The position numbers and the translations under genes were made by a program. Of a stretch of DNA of 64,000 bases, positions 63,980-64,000 are shown in pieces. The notes under the pieces were generated by a model. The model was not told where the DNA came from and made no database searches. It worked only from the letters and a program-made list of their open reading frames with translations. The stretch covers positions 105,181-169,180 of the forward strand of contig JADCGQ010000040.1 of NCBI GenBank assembly GCA_020248945.1, read 5' to 3'. Origin of the DNA: Rubrivivax sp. (GTDB lineage: Bacteria; Pseudomonadota; Gammaproteobacteria; Burkholderiales; Burkholderiaceae_C). Each line of letters opens with the position of its first letter. The stretch's first letter is position 1.

Positions 63980-64000
63980 GCGCCGGCCGTCCCGCCATCG

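Larger units (their letters stand above)
63646..64000. other. Intergenic region with no gene seen
   Basis: After glmS about 350 bases hold no convincing frame with start and ribosome site. The sequence is poorer in G+C near its start than the rest of the window. It includes a direct repeat at 63683-63713 and a large inverted repeat at 63915-63979. It may be the edge of a mobile or unknown element continuing outside the window. Confidence 0.5.

Overview
The window is a G+C-rich chromosomal segment with features typical of a betaproteobacterium of the order Burkholderiales, possibly a Rubrivivax/Leptothrix/Ideonella-type genus (inference). The evidence is the metK / lpxL-lpxL / dapF-DUF484-xerC gene order, an S-adenosylhomocysteine (SAH) riboswitch in front of ahcY, a PEP-CTERM protein, and a family of short repeats (core CCTGAGCCTGTCGAAGGG) common in this order. 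No rRNA, tRNA, CRISPR array or complete insertion sequence is visible.

Region 1 (1-10.2 kb, minus strand) is a methyl-cycle locus: SAH riboswitch, ahcY, then metF. A block that does not belong to that pathway sits between ahcY and metF: a ribbon-helix-helix antitoxin and PIN toxin, a 114-aa unknown protein, and a type III-like methylase (Mod) and helicase-nuclease (Res). metF now overlaps the end of res by ATGA.

Region 2 (10.4-18.2 kb) is a mixed stretch: a secreted subtilase, a HAD phosphatase with a leaderless-type promoter, a peptide-type ABC binding protein, two S66 LD-carboxypeptidase-like proteins and a YcaQ-like winged-helix protein.

Region 3 (18.7-45.3 kb, all plus strand) is the main object of interest: about 27 tightly packed genes, many overlapping by ATGA, that look like one biosynthetic and export system. 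It opens with a LolCDE/MacB-like ABC pair, a LolA-like periplasmic protein and an outer-membrane barrel. Next comes a minimal reducing type II polyketide/fatty-acid set: ketoreductase, double hot-dog dehydratase, ACP, ketosynthase and a chain-length-factor-like partner. It continues with an alpha/beta hydrolase, a DsbA-like isomerase, four KAS III-fold proteins (two without the catalytic Cys), a GNAT protein, an ATP-grasp ligase, a second ACP, a MATE-like flippase, a small pentapeptide-like protein, an acyl-CoA dehydrogenase with a degenerate partner, and an AMP-ligase plus fold-III PLP decarboxylase resembling the exosortase-A-associated pair. It closes with a two-component system and an Sfp-type phosphopantetheinyl transferase. 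The layout suggests an outer-membrane-directed polyene- or acyl-type product joined to an amine or amino acid. The product itself cannot be read from the sequence.

Region 4 (45.4-64 kb) is mainly housekeeping: metK, two lipid A acyltransferases, a PEP-CTERM protein, dapF, DUF484, xerC, a LysR regulator divergent from a tctC-like/M20/dadA operon, a HipA-like kinase, a SpmAB-like membrane protein, a cupin, rlmI-like, an Lrp-type regulator and glmS. Repeat clusters lie at gene ends, and in two cases provide the stop codon. The last 350 bases carry no gene but contain a large perfect inverted repeat.
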